From: Providencia rettgeri
GTDB taxonomy: Bacteria; Pseudomonadota; Gammaproteobacteria; Enterobacterales; Enterobacteriaceae
DNA: 64,000 nt
Assembly: GCF_041075285.1 (NCBI RefSeq)
Contig: NZ_CP163512.1
Coordinates: 868,001 to 932,000 of the forward strand
Reading direction: 5' to 3'
Positions 31,689 to 39,877 of the stretch are shown one piece after another (the stretch's first letter is position 1; each line of letters starts with the position of its first letter). Below the pieces are notes generated by a model. It was not told the origin of the DNA, made no database searches, and saw nothing but the letters and a program-made list of their open reading frames with translations. Made by a program: the position numbers and the translations under genes.

Positions 31689-33008
31689 TTAATTATCAGA
31701 GGGTGAAACAGTTCCTGCCATGTGCTCTCGCTTGCTGACATTAGCAATCAAAAGCGGCATAAGCAGTAGCCCCATCAAGGCCGCTGCACTGGCTAGCAAG
31801 GTAAACATCCCAGACCAACCATAATGTGCAATGACTTGAGAGAGCGGCCATCCTGCAATTGCAGCCCCTAAATAGGCATACAACCCAAGATAGCCTGTTA
31901 CCGCGCCCGCTGCTTTTTTATGACAATATTCTGTTGCAGCGAGACCGATTAACATTTGTGGTCCAAAAACAAAAAAACCGATAGCAAAAAAACACACAGC
32001 CAATAAAGCGTAATGATGAATTGGGGTTAGCCATAACGCACTGACGGAGATACACAGCCCCAATGAAAATAGCAAAATCATAGGGGCCCGTTGCCCGCGA
32101 AATAAAATATCTGAGCCCCATCCTGAGCACAGTGCACCCAGTAGCCCACCCAATTCAAATAACGACAAGGTTGCATTAGCGCTGAGTAAATTTGTGCCGT
32201 GTGTTTCTGTTAACCAAAGATTTCCCCAATCGTTTATCGCCATACGAATGAGATAAACTAAAATATAAGAGAAGCCTAATAACCAAATCATTCGGTTGAA
32301 AATAATGGCTTCTTTTAAAATTTCCCACATGGGCATAGGGGGAGACAAACGTTCTTGGCGCAGTTCCAGCACATCTTGACGCCATTGCCCAACACTCGGT
32401 AATTGCTCTTCTTGTGGGGTGCCACATAATTGACGACATAACCATAGCCCAACCACCACGCCGATCACGCCAGGGACGATTAACGCCATCTGCCAACTGT
32501 ATTGCGTTGCTAACAGCGCAGTGAGTAAAGGCAGAAGCATACCGCCAAGGTTAATGGATATGTTCCACAACCCCCACCAAAACCCACGTTCATTGCGCGA
32601 ATACCAGTGGGTGAGAATTCGTGCACAAGGTGGCCATCCCCACCCTTGGAAAAAACCGTTTAACGTCCAGACCAATAAAAGGGCAGGGAACGATAAACAG
32701 TAGGCAAAAATGATATTCAGTAACCCCGTCATCACAAGGCCAGCCCCCATAAACCAGCGGTAGCCTGTGATATCGTGGAAAATGCCTGATAAAAATTTCG
32801 AAATGCCATAAGTTAGGTAAAACGCGGTGGCAATCCAACCAATATCACTTTTATCAAGTAGTAACTCACTTTGCATGACGGGCATCACGAAATTGAAGCT
32901 CTTTCGCGTTAGGTAAAAAGTGGCATAGCCCACAATCATAAATAACATCAGTCGGCGGCGCCAAAAACGATAAGTGCTATCCAGATCCAACGTATTATTA
33001 CCTGTCAT
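31689..33008 (-). CDS. uhpC: UhpC-like hexose-phosphate sensor (MFS)
   Basis: Membrane sensor that in E. coli binds external glucose 6-phosphate and activates UhpB. From ATG 33008 it has 439 residues, the same as E. coli UhpC, with 12 membrane segments and the family stretches YATFYLTRKSFN, FQGWGWPPCARILTHWYSR, ERGFWWGLWN and FFVFGPQMLIGLAA. A TTG 24 bases upstream is a weaker alternative. It could in principle transport, but no separate UhpT is present and its partner genes are uhpA and uhpB upstream and afuABC directly downstream. Confidence 0.88.
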   Translation of the reverse strand: MTGNNTLDLDSTYRFWRRRLMLFMIVGYATFYLTRKSFNFVMPVMQSELLLDKSDIGWIATAFYLTYGISKFLSGIFHDITGYRWFMGAGLVMTGLLNIIFAYCLSFPALLLVWTLNGFFQGWGWPPCARILTHWYSRNERGFWWGLWNISINLGGMLLPLLTALLATQYSWQMALIVPGVIGVVVGLWLCRQLCGTPQEEQLPSVGQWRQDVLELRQERLSPPMPMWEILKEAIIFNRMIWLLGFSYILVYLIRMAINDWGNLWLTETHGTNLLSANATLSLFELGGLLGALCSGWGSDILFRGQRAPMILLFSLGLCISVSALWLTPIHHYALLAVCFFAIGFFVFGPQMLIGLAATEYCHKKAAGAVTGYLGLYAYLGAAIAGWPLSQVIAHYGWSGMFTLLASAAALMGLLLMPLLIANVSKREHMAGTVSPSDN

Positions 33009-33080
33009 GATGGTGTTTCTCGTGTTTGGCAAAATGTACTCAAATTTTTAACAAAAGGGATGAGAGAAGGTATTAGAGGG

Positions 33081-33097
33081 CTAGGAATAATTCCTAG
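33081..33097. promoter_or_regulatory. 17-bp palindrome upstream of uhpC
   Basis: CTAGGAAT-A-ATTCCTAG is a perfect palindrome in the 106-base gap between uhpB and uhpC. It may be an operator or a small hairpin. No T tract follows on the minus strand. What binds it is unknown. Confidence 0.45.
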
Positions 33098-33114
33098 TTT
33101 TGCGATGTTTTATC

Positions 33115-34641
33115 TCAAAATGTGGGCAAGTTAACAATTATTTGCGTCCCATTTTGTGCCGTGAGCGTCCAGTCTCCGCCAAGGGCTCTAACGCGCTCCT
33201 CAATACCCCGCAAACCAAAGCCACTGGTGCGTTTGCTAAAAGGAATACCCACGCCGTTATCATCGACAATAAGCTGGATCGAGTCACCCTTTTGTTCAAG
33301 TGAAATGTGGATCTGTGTGGCTTTTGCATGCTTACTGATATTGTTAAGTAATTCCTGCACAAGGCGATATAAAGTAAACAAAACAGTTTCGTTGACCGGT
33401 GTTTCTTGCAGAGCGTAACGAAAGTGGCATTGAATATTATTTTCAGCAAACGAAAATTCTGTGATCAAATGGGTGAGTGCATTTTCAAGGGACATTTCAT
33501 CCAAAACGGGCGGGCGTAATTGGCGTAACAGTTGGCGTGTCGATTGGTGAATTTGCTGAGCTAGCTCATTAATTTGGCTTGCTGCGTGATGGCTTAATGG
33601 ATCCGCTGCGGTTTTCTTCACTAACATGGATTGGATTTGTATCGCCGTAATATTTTGCCCGATCTCATCGTGCAATTCGCGGGCAATGGCTTTTTTAATG
33701 TCTTCTTCTGTATGAACTAACTGACGCATCAGATCACGTCGTGCTTTTAGCTCTTGTTCTAAGCGTTGACGATAACGCTGTAAGTTACTCGCAAGTTGTT
33801 TTTGTCGGCTAATTGCGATCCCTAACCCAATACCAATCAAGGCTTGAGTACTGAGGAACATTTCCAGTTCTTCTAAATCTGCGAAGGCACCATGAAATTG
33901 CCGTGCAAAAGTAATGATTAAACTGCCTAATAACGCTGAAAGCACGCCACCTTGCCAGCCATAGCGGTAAGCCATAAATACATTCGGAATAAAAACCAAT
34001 AAAACAATCAAACGTTCTATTTCAGGTGCAAAAAAGACTTGAGCGCTGAGTCCTACCACACAAAATAAAAAGCACCAAACAATCAATGAAGTGCGTAATT
34101 GCTTATCGGGAGTGCCATAATCGAGCAGCATTTGATAGTGCTGCTCATGTAGGTATTCATAGATAAGATAAACAAATGGAGAAAGTAATATTCCTCCAGT
34201 GAATGTCGTTAAAAAGAGTTGGCTAATGGAATAAGCGGATAACCAGCCAAACAATAGCGCATGTAGCACACTGTTAGCGGCCACGCCAGCCAGCAATAAT
34301 AATAAACGTTGCCAATATAAGGTGTAACGCCACCAAATATCTTGAATAATAAAAGCCACGCCAAGGCTTAATAGAGGGGACAGCAACAACATCGGTTGGA
34401 AAAGCAGTTGCTCCCCGGATAACCAAACATTTAGCAGCCCTTCGCTAAGTAACAGGGTAGGCCAATAGCGTCGCCACAAAATGATCATTAAGGCCAAGCG
34501 TAGCCCTTGGGGTAAAAATAGCGTTGCTTGAAAACTATTTTCGCTTAGATAAAAGCCAATGATCCACAACCCAATCCATAATAAAGAATAGGTAAAGAGC
34601 AAAAAGAGGGATTGAAGTGTAAGACGCAGGCTTTTACTCAT
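33115..34641 (-). CDS. uhpB: UhpB-like sensor histidine kinase
   Basis: Kinase controlled by UhpC that phosphorylates UhpA. The 508 residues have an N-terminal MASE1-type membrane region of about eight helices (1-280), a coiled linker, a HisKA_3 box with phospho-His324 in IARELHDEIGQN, and an HATPase domain with ELLNNISKHA, DDNGVGI and GFGLRGIEERV. Start ATG 34641 is 4 bases after the uhpA stop. This architecture belongs to the NarL/UhpB kinase group. Confidence 0.9.
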   Translation of the reverse strand: MSKSLRLTLQSLFLLFTYSLLWIGLWIIGFYLSENSFQATLFLPQGLRLALMIILWRRYWPTLLLSEGLLNVWLSGEQLLFQPMLLLSPLLSLGVAFIIQDIWWRYTLYWQRLLLLLAGVAANSVLHALLFGWLSAYSISQLFLTTFTGGILLSPFVYLIYEYLHEQHYQMLLDYGTPDKQLRTSLIVWCFLFCVVGLSAQVFFAPEIERLIVLLVFIPNVFMAYRYGWQGGVLSALLGSLIITFARQFHGAFADLEELEMFLSTQALIGIGLGIAISRQKQLASNLQRYRQRLEQELKARRDLMRQLVHTEEDIKKAIARELHDEIGQNITAIQIQSMLVKKTAADPLSHHAASQINELAQQIHQSTRQLLRQLRPPVLDEMSLENALTHLITEFSFAENNIQCHFRYALQETPVNETVLFTLYRLVQELLNNISKHAKATQIHISLEQKGDSIQLIVDDNGVGIPFSKRTSGFGLRGIEERVRALGGDWTLTAQNGTQIIVNLPTF

Positions 34642-34645
34642 GCCA

Positions 34646-35275
34646 TCATGACCTTGAAATGAGGTTATGCTCGAGGGCGTAATGCACAAGGTCGATGGTG
34701 TTTTCGCATTGCAATTTGCCTAGCACATTAGCGCGATGTACATGGACTGTTTTATGGCTAAGTTCGAGCTGTTCGGCAATAGCTTTAACGCTAAGGCCTG
34801 CCACTAATAGGTCAAAAACCTCCCGTTCCCTAGGTGTCAATTCTTGCAAGCCTGATTGCTGTTGCGGCGAATGGCGCAGGGCTCGCATTGCATCAGCACA
34901 CAGGTAACAGCCTCCTTGGTAAACAGAGCGTACGGCTTGCACTAATTCTTCCGGTCCACAGCGTTTAGTTAAATAAGCGCTTGCCCCTGCGTCTAAAGCG
35001 CTTTGCACAAAAGCGGGGGTATCATAGATGCTGAGAATAATCGTTCTAAAGTCAGGTTTTTTCTGGCGTAGGCGAGATAAAAGCTGCAAGCCATTTTCAT
35101 CTGGCATTGAGATATCCATGATAGCGACATCAATCTCTAAATTAAGGAGATTAGGCCAAGCTTCTTGGGCATTAGCGTATTGCCCAACAACGCTAATATC
35201 CGGCTCGAGGGTCAATAATTGTGCGAAACCAGAGCGCACAACAATATGGTCATCAACTAAGGCTATTTTTATCAT
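34646..35275 (-). CDS. uhpA: UhpA-like response regulator
   Basis: NarL/FixJ-type activator, 209 residues from ATG 35275. The receiver domain begins MIKIALVDDHIVVRSGFAQLL, nearly as in E. coli UhpA, with phospho-acceptor Asp54 (IMDISMPD). The C-terminal LuxR-type helix-turn-helix contains LTPREREVFDLL and KAIAEQLELSHKTVHVHRANVLGKL. It is the first gene of a minus-strand operon uhpA-uhpB-uhpC-afuA-afuB-afuC. In E. coli the regulated gene is uhpT; here afuABC takes that place. Confidence 0.9.
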   Translation of the reverse strand: MIKIALVDDHIVVRSGFAQLLTLEPDISVVGQYANAQEAWPNLLNLEIDVAIMDISMPDENGLQLLSRLRQKKPDFRTIILSIYDTPAFVQSALDAGASAYLTKRCGPEELVQAVRSVYQGGCYLCADAMRALRHSPQQQSGLQELTPREREVFDLLVAGLSVKAIAEQLELSHKTVHVHRANVLGKLQCENTIDLVHYALEHNLISRS

Positions 35276-35476
35276 ATTGTTATATTCTGTGATGAGTAGG
35301 GGATTGAGCAATCTTATATCAAGATGAGAAAGGATAAGCTAGGGATAAGGTAGAGAATTCTGATGTATATCAGAAATGTATTTGGTGACAAGCATACTAT
35401 TAATCGGTGGTAGCCGAAGGTAACTATTTTTGATTATGGCTTTAGCTCGGTTAAGTCGTGTTAGTGTCTTAAACAT

Positions 35477-35503
35477 AAAACCACCCGTCATGCGGGTGGC
35501 TAT
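35477..35503 (-). terminator. Terminator of the O-methyltransferase gene
   Basis: A 7-bp stem (CCACCCG / CGGGTGG) around a 5-base loop, 18 bases past the stop on the minus strand, followed there by TTTTATGTTT. The stretch from 35276 to 35476 then holds the uhpA promoter region, with no clear motif. Confidence 0.75.
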
Positions 35504-35517
35504 AATGATTGCTTAAG

Positions 35518-36549
35518 TTACATAGGTAGTGCTTCAAGAATATAAATATGAGAGTGCGTGTTAATGATTTTGTTAAGTTTAAGATCTGCATTGTTTAAGA
35601 GAGTCTCAAACTCCTTGATAGTATGTTCGCCACCTTCAGGTGAGAGACTTAAACAAATCAAATCAATATCATTACCGATATTTGGTTTGTTATCATCAGC
35701 GACAATACAGTCAATAATCAACAATTTTGAAGTCGGTTTCATGGCGCGACGAATGGTTTTTAATATTTCAACCACGTTATCTTCTGGCCAGTCGTGAGTA
35801 ATGTACTTAAGTAAATAAATATCTGCCTCAGGGCATTTTTCGAAGAATGACCCTGGGTAAGTGCTCCAGCGAGAATCATCACCTAGTTGAGGTAGTATTG
35901 TTTGTTGAAGAACATGAGGCTGATCAAACAGAATACCTTTAGTGGTTGGGTTATTTTTTAATACTTCAAAGAGCAATGAGCCTAAGCCTCCTGCGATATC
36001 CGCAATCACGATGTTTTCTGGAAAATCATATGCGTCAACAACGTATCTATTTTCAACTCGTGACATGGAAGACATACCCACATCAAAGTTATCCGATAAG
36101 TGAACATTTTTTTTCCAGTATTCAAAGAAGGAAGCGTTAAACATATCTTTAAATACGGGTTTGCCAAGAATGATCTGATCAAGATCATAGATAGGCATCC
36201 AAAAAGTCTTATCCGTCAGCATAAGTACCGCTTGGCGTAAGGAGTAAGGATGATCAGAAAGTAAAAACTCAGCTTCAGGCGTTAAGGCAAAACGTAAATC
36301 GTCTTGAATTTTAAATATCCCGTGCGTCGTTAATATTCTGAGTGTTTTATGGATAACCTTCGGTTTTCCGCCAATTATTTTTGCTAACTCACTTGATGTT
36401 TTAGGGCCATCTTTTAAATATTCGGCGATGTTTAATTTGACGGATGCTCTTAAAGCAGCTTGAAACATGTAGCCAGTGGCTTTTTCAATAACACGAATAG
36501 CGGCATCCATATTTTCTGTTTGATTTAAAATCGTTGAAGCAGCGTTCAT
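35518..36549 (-). CDS. Family-2 SAM-dependent O-methyltransferase
   Basis: A 343-residue methyltransferase of the plant-caffeate / bacterial antibiotic O-methyltransferase class. An N-terminal dimerisation winged helix (18-95) is followed by a Rossmann domain with the SAM motif VIADIAGGLGSLLFEV (about 182-197), the acidic SAM contact ILFDQPHV, and the catalytic His in YITHDWPEDN. Substrate cannot be told. Such enzymes usually modify phenolic or secondary metabolites, but no biosynthetic cluster surrounds it. AT-rich and divergent from glmY, it is the last gene of the 18-37 kb accessory block. Confidence 0.8.
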   Translation of the reverse strand: MNAASTILNQTENMDAAIRVIEKATGYMFQAALRASVKLNIAEYLKDGPKTSSELAKIIGGKPKVIHKTLRILTTHGIFKIQDDLRFALTPEAEFLLSDHPYSLRQAVLMLTDKTFWMPIYDLDQIILGKPVFKDMFNASFFEYWKKNVHLSDNFDVGMSSMSRVENRYVVDAYDFPENIVIADIAGGLGSLLFEVLKNNPTTKGILFDQPHVLQQTILPQLGDDSRWSTYPGSFFEKCPEADIYLLKYITHDWPEDNVVEILKTIRRAMKPTSKLLIIDCIVADDNKPNIGNDIDLICLSLSPEGGEHTIKEFETLLNNADLKLNKIINTHSHIYILEALPM

Positions 36550-36795
36550 ATCACGTCCTATTTTTTTGGGGAATAAAAGTTTATTAAAATTAAAGTATTT
36601 GGCATATTTTCAAAATATGCAAATTAATAATTATTAGAGTAAATGCATTTCTATTAAATTGATATCAAACGATTTAATTGCTTTAGCTGTTAAAGTGTTT
36701 ACATTGTTATTATTTCAATTAACAACAATATTTTTAATTAATCATATCTTGTGGTTTAGATTAAAAAGAGAGAAAAATGAGAGGTTTTGTTTAGG

Positions 36796-36909
36796 TGTAT
36801 AAAATAAGCGACAGACAGCTATTTGAACTGTCGCCAATTGGAGACATTTATCTCATTGATTAATAAGGAAGAAAAAAATGAAGTGTTTGAGTGTCTTAAA
36901 TTGGCGACA
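36796..36909 (+). promoter_or_regulatory. Three GlrR (QseF) activator sites for glmY
   Basis: The GlrR site is TGTC-N10-GACA. Two exact matches occur at 36829-36846 and 36892-36909, and a third with one change (TGTA-N10-GACA) at 36796-36813. They lie 105-220 bases before the sigma54 promoter, as the three sites do upstream of E. coli glmY. The 11-bp inverted repeat TGTCGCCAATT / AATTGGCGACA seen here is a by-product of two of these sites. Confidence 0.85.
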
Positions 36910-37006
36910 ATATAGAAAAAGAGATAAACTTTTTCACTGTGTGCAAGCAGCGAATTGGTTAGCTGAAAAATAAATATCTTTAATATTCAATCAAATAAAA
37001 ATCAAC

Positions 37007-37035
37007 TTGAAAAGTTGGCACGCCTTGTGCATAAT
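37007..37035 (+). promoter_or_regulatory. Overlapping sigma54 and sigma70 promoters of glmY
   Basis: The sigma54 promoter is TTGGCACG-N4-GTGCAT with the -24 GG at 37017 and the -12 GC at 37029, exactly 10 bases apart. A sigma70 promoter overlaps it: TTGAAA (37007), 17-base spacer, CATAAT (37030). Both would start near 37041. E. coli glmY has the same overlapping arrangement. Confidence 0.85.
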
Positions 37036-37040
37036 AATAG

Positions 37041-37307
37041 GCAGTTGCTCATTCAACTTCTTATGTAGGTCCAAAATTAGTTGGGTACATACCACATAAA
37101 CTAAGAATGACGCCAAAGTAAGGTGCCTACCGTCCAACAGCACAGATATTCGCCTTCGGGCCTTATCAAACACAGGGCGACACGTGGAGTGAGGCACCAC
37201 CTATATAATTATCTTTAATGTAAAGACATAATTATATAAAAGCAGTCTAGAAGTTGTTATCGCTGGCGGGGTAAAGCTCAATACTTTATCCCGCCTTCCT
37301 GTTTTTT
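37041..37307 (+). ncRNA. glmY: GlmY small RNA
   Basis: GlmY sequesters the adaptor RapZ, sparing GlmZ so that glmS (glucosamine-6-phosphate synthase) is translated. The 5' part (TTGCTCATTCAACTTCTTATGT) resembles the start of E. coli GlmY, and the position directly before glrK is conserved. Several stems follow, including TTCGCCTTCGGGCC and ACGTGGAGTG. The 3' end is set by a strong terminator at 37265-37307 (12-bp stem GGCGGGGTAAAG / CTTTATCCCGCC, then TTCCTGTTTTTT). That makes the primary transcript about 265 bases, longer than in E. coli, unless processing or an earlier end occurs near 37200. Confidence 0.8.
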
Positions 37308-37619
37308 AGGCCCTACTGCGAATCACCGTGCTGCTATTTAGGCTCAGTTGCAATCCGAATAGTTAGGGATATTGAATAAATAACCTTAAGCAATCAAGTT
37401 CTGCAATAATACTTAACTCCCAACCTTCTTAATCATCTGTTTCCCCGTAGAATATACCCCACTGAAAATACACGTTTTTATACAATAAACTGGCACGTTC
37501 ATTGCAGCCATTTAGTTATACTTAGTCTGATTTTTATGCTATGGCATTCAGAACCCGAATTCACCTTTTCGTGGAGGAGCGAGTTCTGCTACCATTGAAA
37601 TACGTTTAATGGGTATGAG
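37308..37619. other. glmY-glrK gap
   Basis: About 310 bases without a gene. The last 100 bases should contain the glrK promoter and leader (GTGGAGGAGCG is a ribosome-site-like stretch at about 37571, and GGGTATGAG precedes the ATG). No repeat or clear operator is seen. Confidence 0.4.
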
Positions 37620-39059
37620 ATGAATGTATTGAGCAAATGGCGTTTTTTCCCGCGTTCCTTGCGTCAACTGGTTGTAATGGCATTTTGGCTTGTTTTGCTG
37701 CCTTTATTAGTTTTGGCATATCAAGCGTATCAAAGCTTAGAACAACTGAGTAACCAAGCCGCAAATATCAATAAAACTACCTTACTTGATGCAAGGCGCA
37801 GTGAGGTAATGAGTAGTCTCGCGTTGGAAATGGAACGAAGCTATCGGCAATATTGTGTATTGCAAGATGCCACATTACAAACGCAATACCAAAAGCAATT
37901 TGCTGACTATCAACAAATGTTTGAACGGCAAAAAACGATCTTGCCGCAAACCTCGGATACCTCAAAACTGATCGCAACACTGGCACAGCTTAAAACAGTG
38001 ACTTGCGAAAATAATGAGCCTACCGCCCAAGTGACTCAAGCGTTAGAACAATTTTCGGCAGAAAATACTGCACTTGTGCAAGAAACGCGCGATGTGATTT
38101 TTAGTCGTGGGGAACAACTGCAAAAAGCAATCGCAAATAAAGGCCAACTATTTGGTTGGCAGAGTTTGATTTTGTTCTTACTGAGTGCATTACTGGTGAC
38201 TTTATTTACGCGAATGATTATTGGTCCAGTCAAAGTCATTGAGCGAATGATTAATCGGCTCGGTACAGGGCGAACGCTTGCGAGTAATATTGAACGTTTT
38301 AAAGGGCCGAGAGAGCTGCGCACCATTGCCCAGCGTATTATCTGGTTAAGTGAACGCTTAGCTTGGCTAGAGTCTCAACGCCATGAGTTTCTACGCCATA
38401 TTTCCCATGAGTTAAAAACACCGTTAGCCAGTATGCGAGAAGGTACCGAATTGCTAGCTGATGAAGTTGCAGGCCCCTTAACAGCCTCACAAAAAGAAGT
38501 TGTCGACATTCTTGATCACAGTAGTAAGCATCTTCAGCAACTTATTGAACAGCTACTCGATTATAATCGTAAATTAGTCGATGACCCTCCAGAAGCCCAG
38601 TTAGTCGACTTACAAAAACTGATTGAAGATATTGTCAATGCCCACAATTTACCTGCACGAGCCAAAAACATTAAAACAGACGTGCGTTTAAAAGTGGAAA
38701 GTTGTTTAGCGGAGCCAACCCTGCTTGGACGTGTAATTGATAATATCTACTCCAATGCGGTGCACTATGGCGGCGAATCAGGTAATATTTGGATCACGAG
38801 TCGTCAAACGGACAATAAACTACTGATTGAAGTCGCGAATACAGGTACGCCAATTCCCGAATCTGAACAAAGCATGATTTTTGAGCCCTTTTACCAAGGC
38901 TCTTTACAACGAAAAGGGGCAGTAAAAGGAAGTGGGTTGGGGCTGAGTATTGCACAAGATTGTATCAAACAAATGGGTGGAGAACTTTCATTAGTCCCAT
39001 CAAAATCAGCAGATGTCTGTTTTAGAATTGAACTGCCGCTAACAGCAGAGAATGAATAA
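37620..39059 (+). CDS. glrK: GlrK (QseE) sensor histidine kinase
   Basis: Membrane kinase that phosphorylates GlrR to activate glmY. The 479 residues have a first membrane segment (17-35), a periplasmic domain, a second segment (about 178-197), a HAMP-like linker, phospho-His in HEFLRHISHELKTPLASMREG, and an HATPase domain with NIYSNAVHYG and GSGLGLSIAQD. The stop overlaps the qseG start, giving the conserved glrK-qseG-glrR operon. Confidence 0.95.
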   Translation: MNVLSKWRFFPRSLRQLVVMAFWLVLLPLLVLAYQAYQSLEQLSNQAANINKTTLLDARRSEVMSSLALEMERSYRQYCVLQDATLQTQYQKQFADYQQMFERQKTILPQTSDTSKLIATLAQLKTVTCENNEPTAQVTQALEQFSAENTALVQETRDVIFSRGEQLQKAIANKGQLFGWQSLILFLLSALLVTLFTRMIIGPVKVIERMINRLGTGRTLASNIERFKGPRELRTIAQRIIWLSERLAWLESQRHEFLRHISHELKTPLASMREGTELLADEVAGPLTASQKEVVDILDHSSKHLQQLIEQLLDYNRKLVDDPPEAQLVDLQKLIEDIVNAHNLPARAKNIKTDVRLKVESCLAEPTLLGRVIDNIYSNAVHYGGESGNIWITSRQTDNKLLIEVANTGTPIPESEQSMIFEPFYQGSLQRKGAVKGSGLGLSIAQDCIKQMGGELSLVPSKSADVCFRIELPLTAENE

Positions 39060-39877
39060 TGGTCAATCGGTCTACAGATTTTTTATCGGTGCTTTACCAT
39101 AAGGCACTGTCATATAAACTTAATCAAAGAGCCCCTTTCGTGATGAGACGAACAGGGCTGAGTTTTGGGGCGCTGTTCTTTACCTTTATTCTCAGTGGAT
39201 GTGTAACAAAAAATGGTCAATCACCACTGGAAACATTGGCGCAAGCGGTTGTGCCTGAGGTGCGAGTGACGGATTATCGCTATGCATCATGTGATACGAT
39301 TTGGGAAAATGATCAACCTACCGCTCGTGAGAATGCGCTATTTTGGTTGCGCATGATGGACTGCGCCGATCGTACTGAAACCACGCAAGCCCGTGAAAAA
39401 GCGAGCAAAATAGAGGTAATGAACTGGTCAGATGCATTTCAACAAAATATTTTGTTGAACTCAGCCGACCCGACGATTGCGGAACGTCGTAAAATGCTCG
39501 ATAGCATTAATACCTATAGCCTAAGTTTTCCAACAGCTGTACGCCCATTGTTACAGTTGTGGCGTGAGCAACAAGTGCAAATTATTAACCTATCAGATGC
39601 AGGTGCGCGTTATAAACGTCTACAACAAGAAATGGACACTAAGCTAGATCGCTTAAAAGAGGAGAATGCTAAGCTGGCTTTTGAGCTGAATACAACATCG
39701 CGTAAACTAGAAAATTTAACAGACATTGAGCGCCAACTGTCCTCACGGAAAAAAAGCACCAATGAAACGGAAAAAGAAGTCGAAAGTGTTGTTGAAGGCG
39801 ATAAAGCGACCTCGACTGAAGCGGTAAAACCCGCAGAGCCTCCTGTAGAACAACCTTCATCGGAGAACGCGAAATAA
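39059..39877 (+). CDS. qseG: QseG, outer-membrane lipoprotein
   Basis: Lipoprotein encoded between glrK and glrR in enterobacteria; reported to affect QseE signalling and effector export in pathogenic E. coli. The lipobox FILSGC lies about 48 residues from the ATG at 39059. An internal ATG at 39143 gives a standard short signal peptide (MRRTGLSFGALFFTFILSGC) and may be the real start, although the first ATG overlaps the glrK stop and favours coupling. The mature part ends with a coiled stretch (KRLQQEMDTKLDRLKEENAKL) and the conserved RKLENLTDIERQLS. An acidic, proline-rich tail closes it. Confidence 0.88.
   Translation: MVNRSTDFLSVLYHKALSYKLNQRAPFVMRRTGLSFGALFFTFILSGCVTKNGQSPLETLAQAVVPEVRVTDYRYASCDTIWENDQPTARENALFWLRMMDCADRTETTQAREKASKIEVMNWSDAFQQNILLNSADPTIAERRKMLDSINTYSLSFPTAVRPLLQLWREQQVQIINLSDAGARYKRLQQEMDTKLDRLKEENAKLAFELNTTSRKLENLTDIERQLSSRKKSTNETEKEVESVVEGDKATSTEAVKPAEPPVEQPSSENAK

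Noticed and set aside
36878..36973. A 31-codon open frame with AAGGAAG upstream, between the O-methyltransferase and glmY
   Set aside because: It overlaps the GlrR site at 36892-36909 and matches no protein I know; the inverted repeat around it is explained by GlrR sites.
36991..37200. A 69-codon open frame antisense to GlmY
   Set aside because: It lies over the sRNA and its promoters and has no family resemblance.
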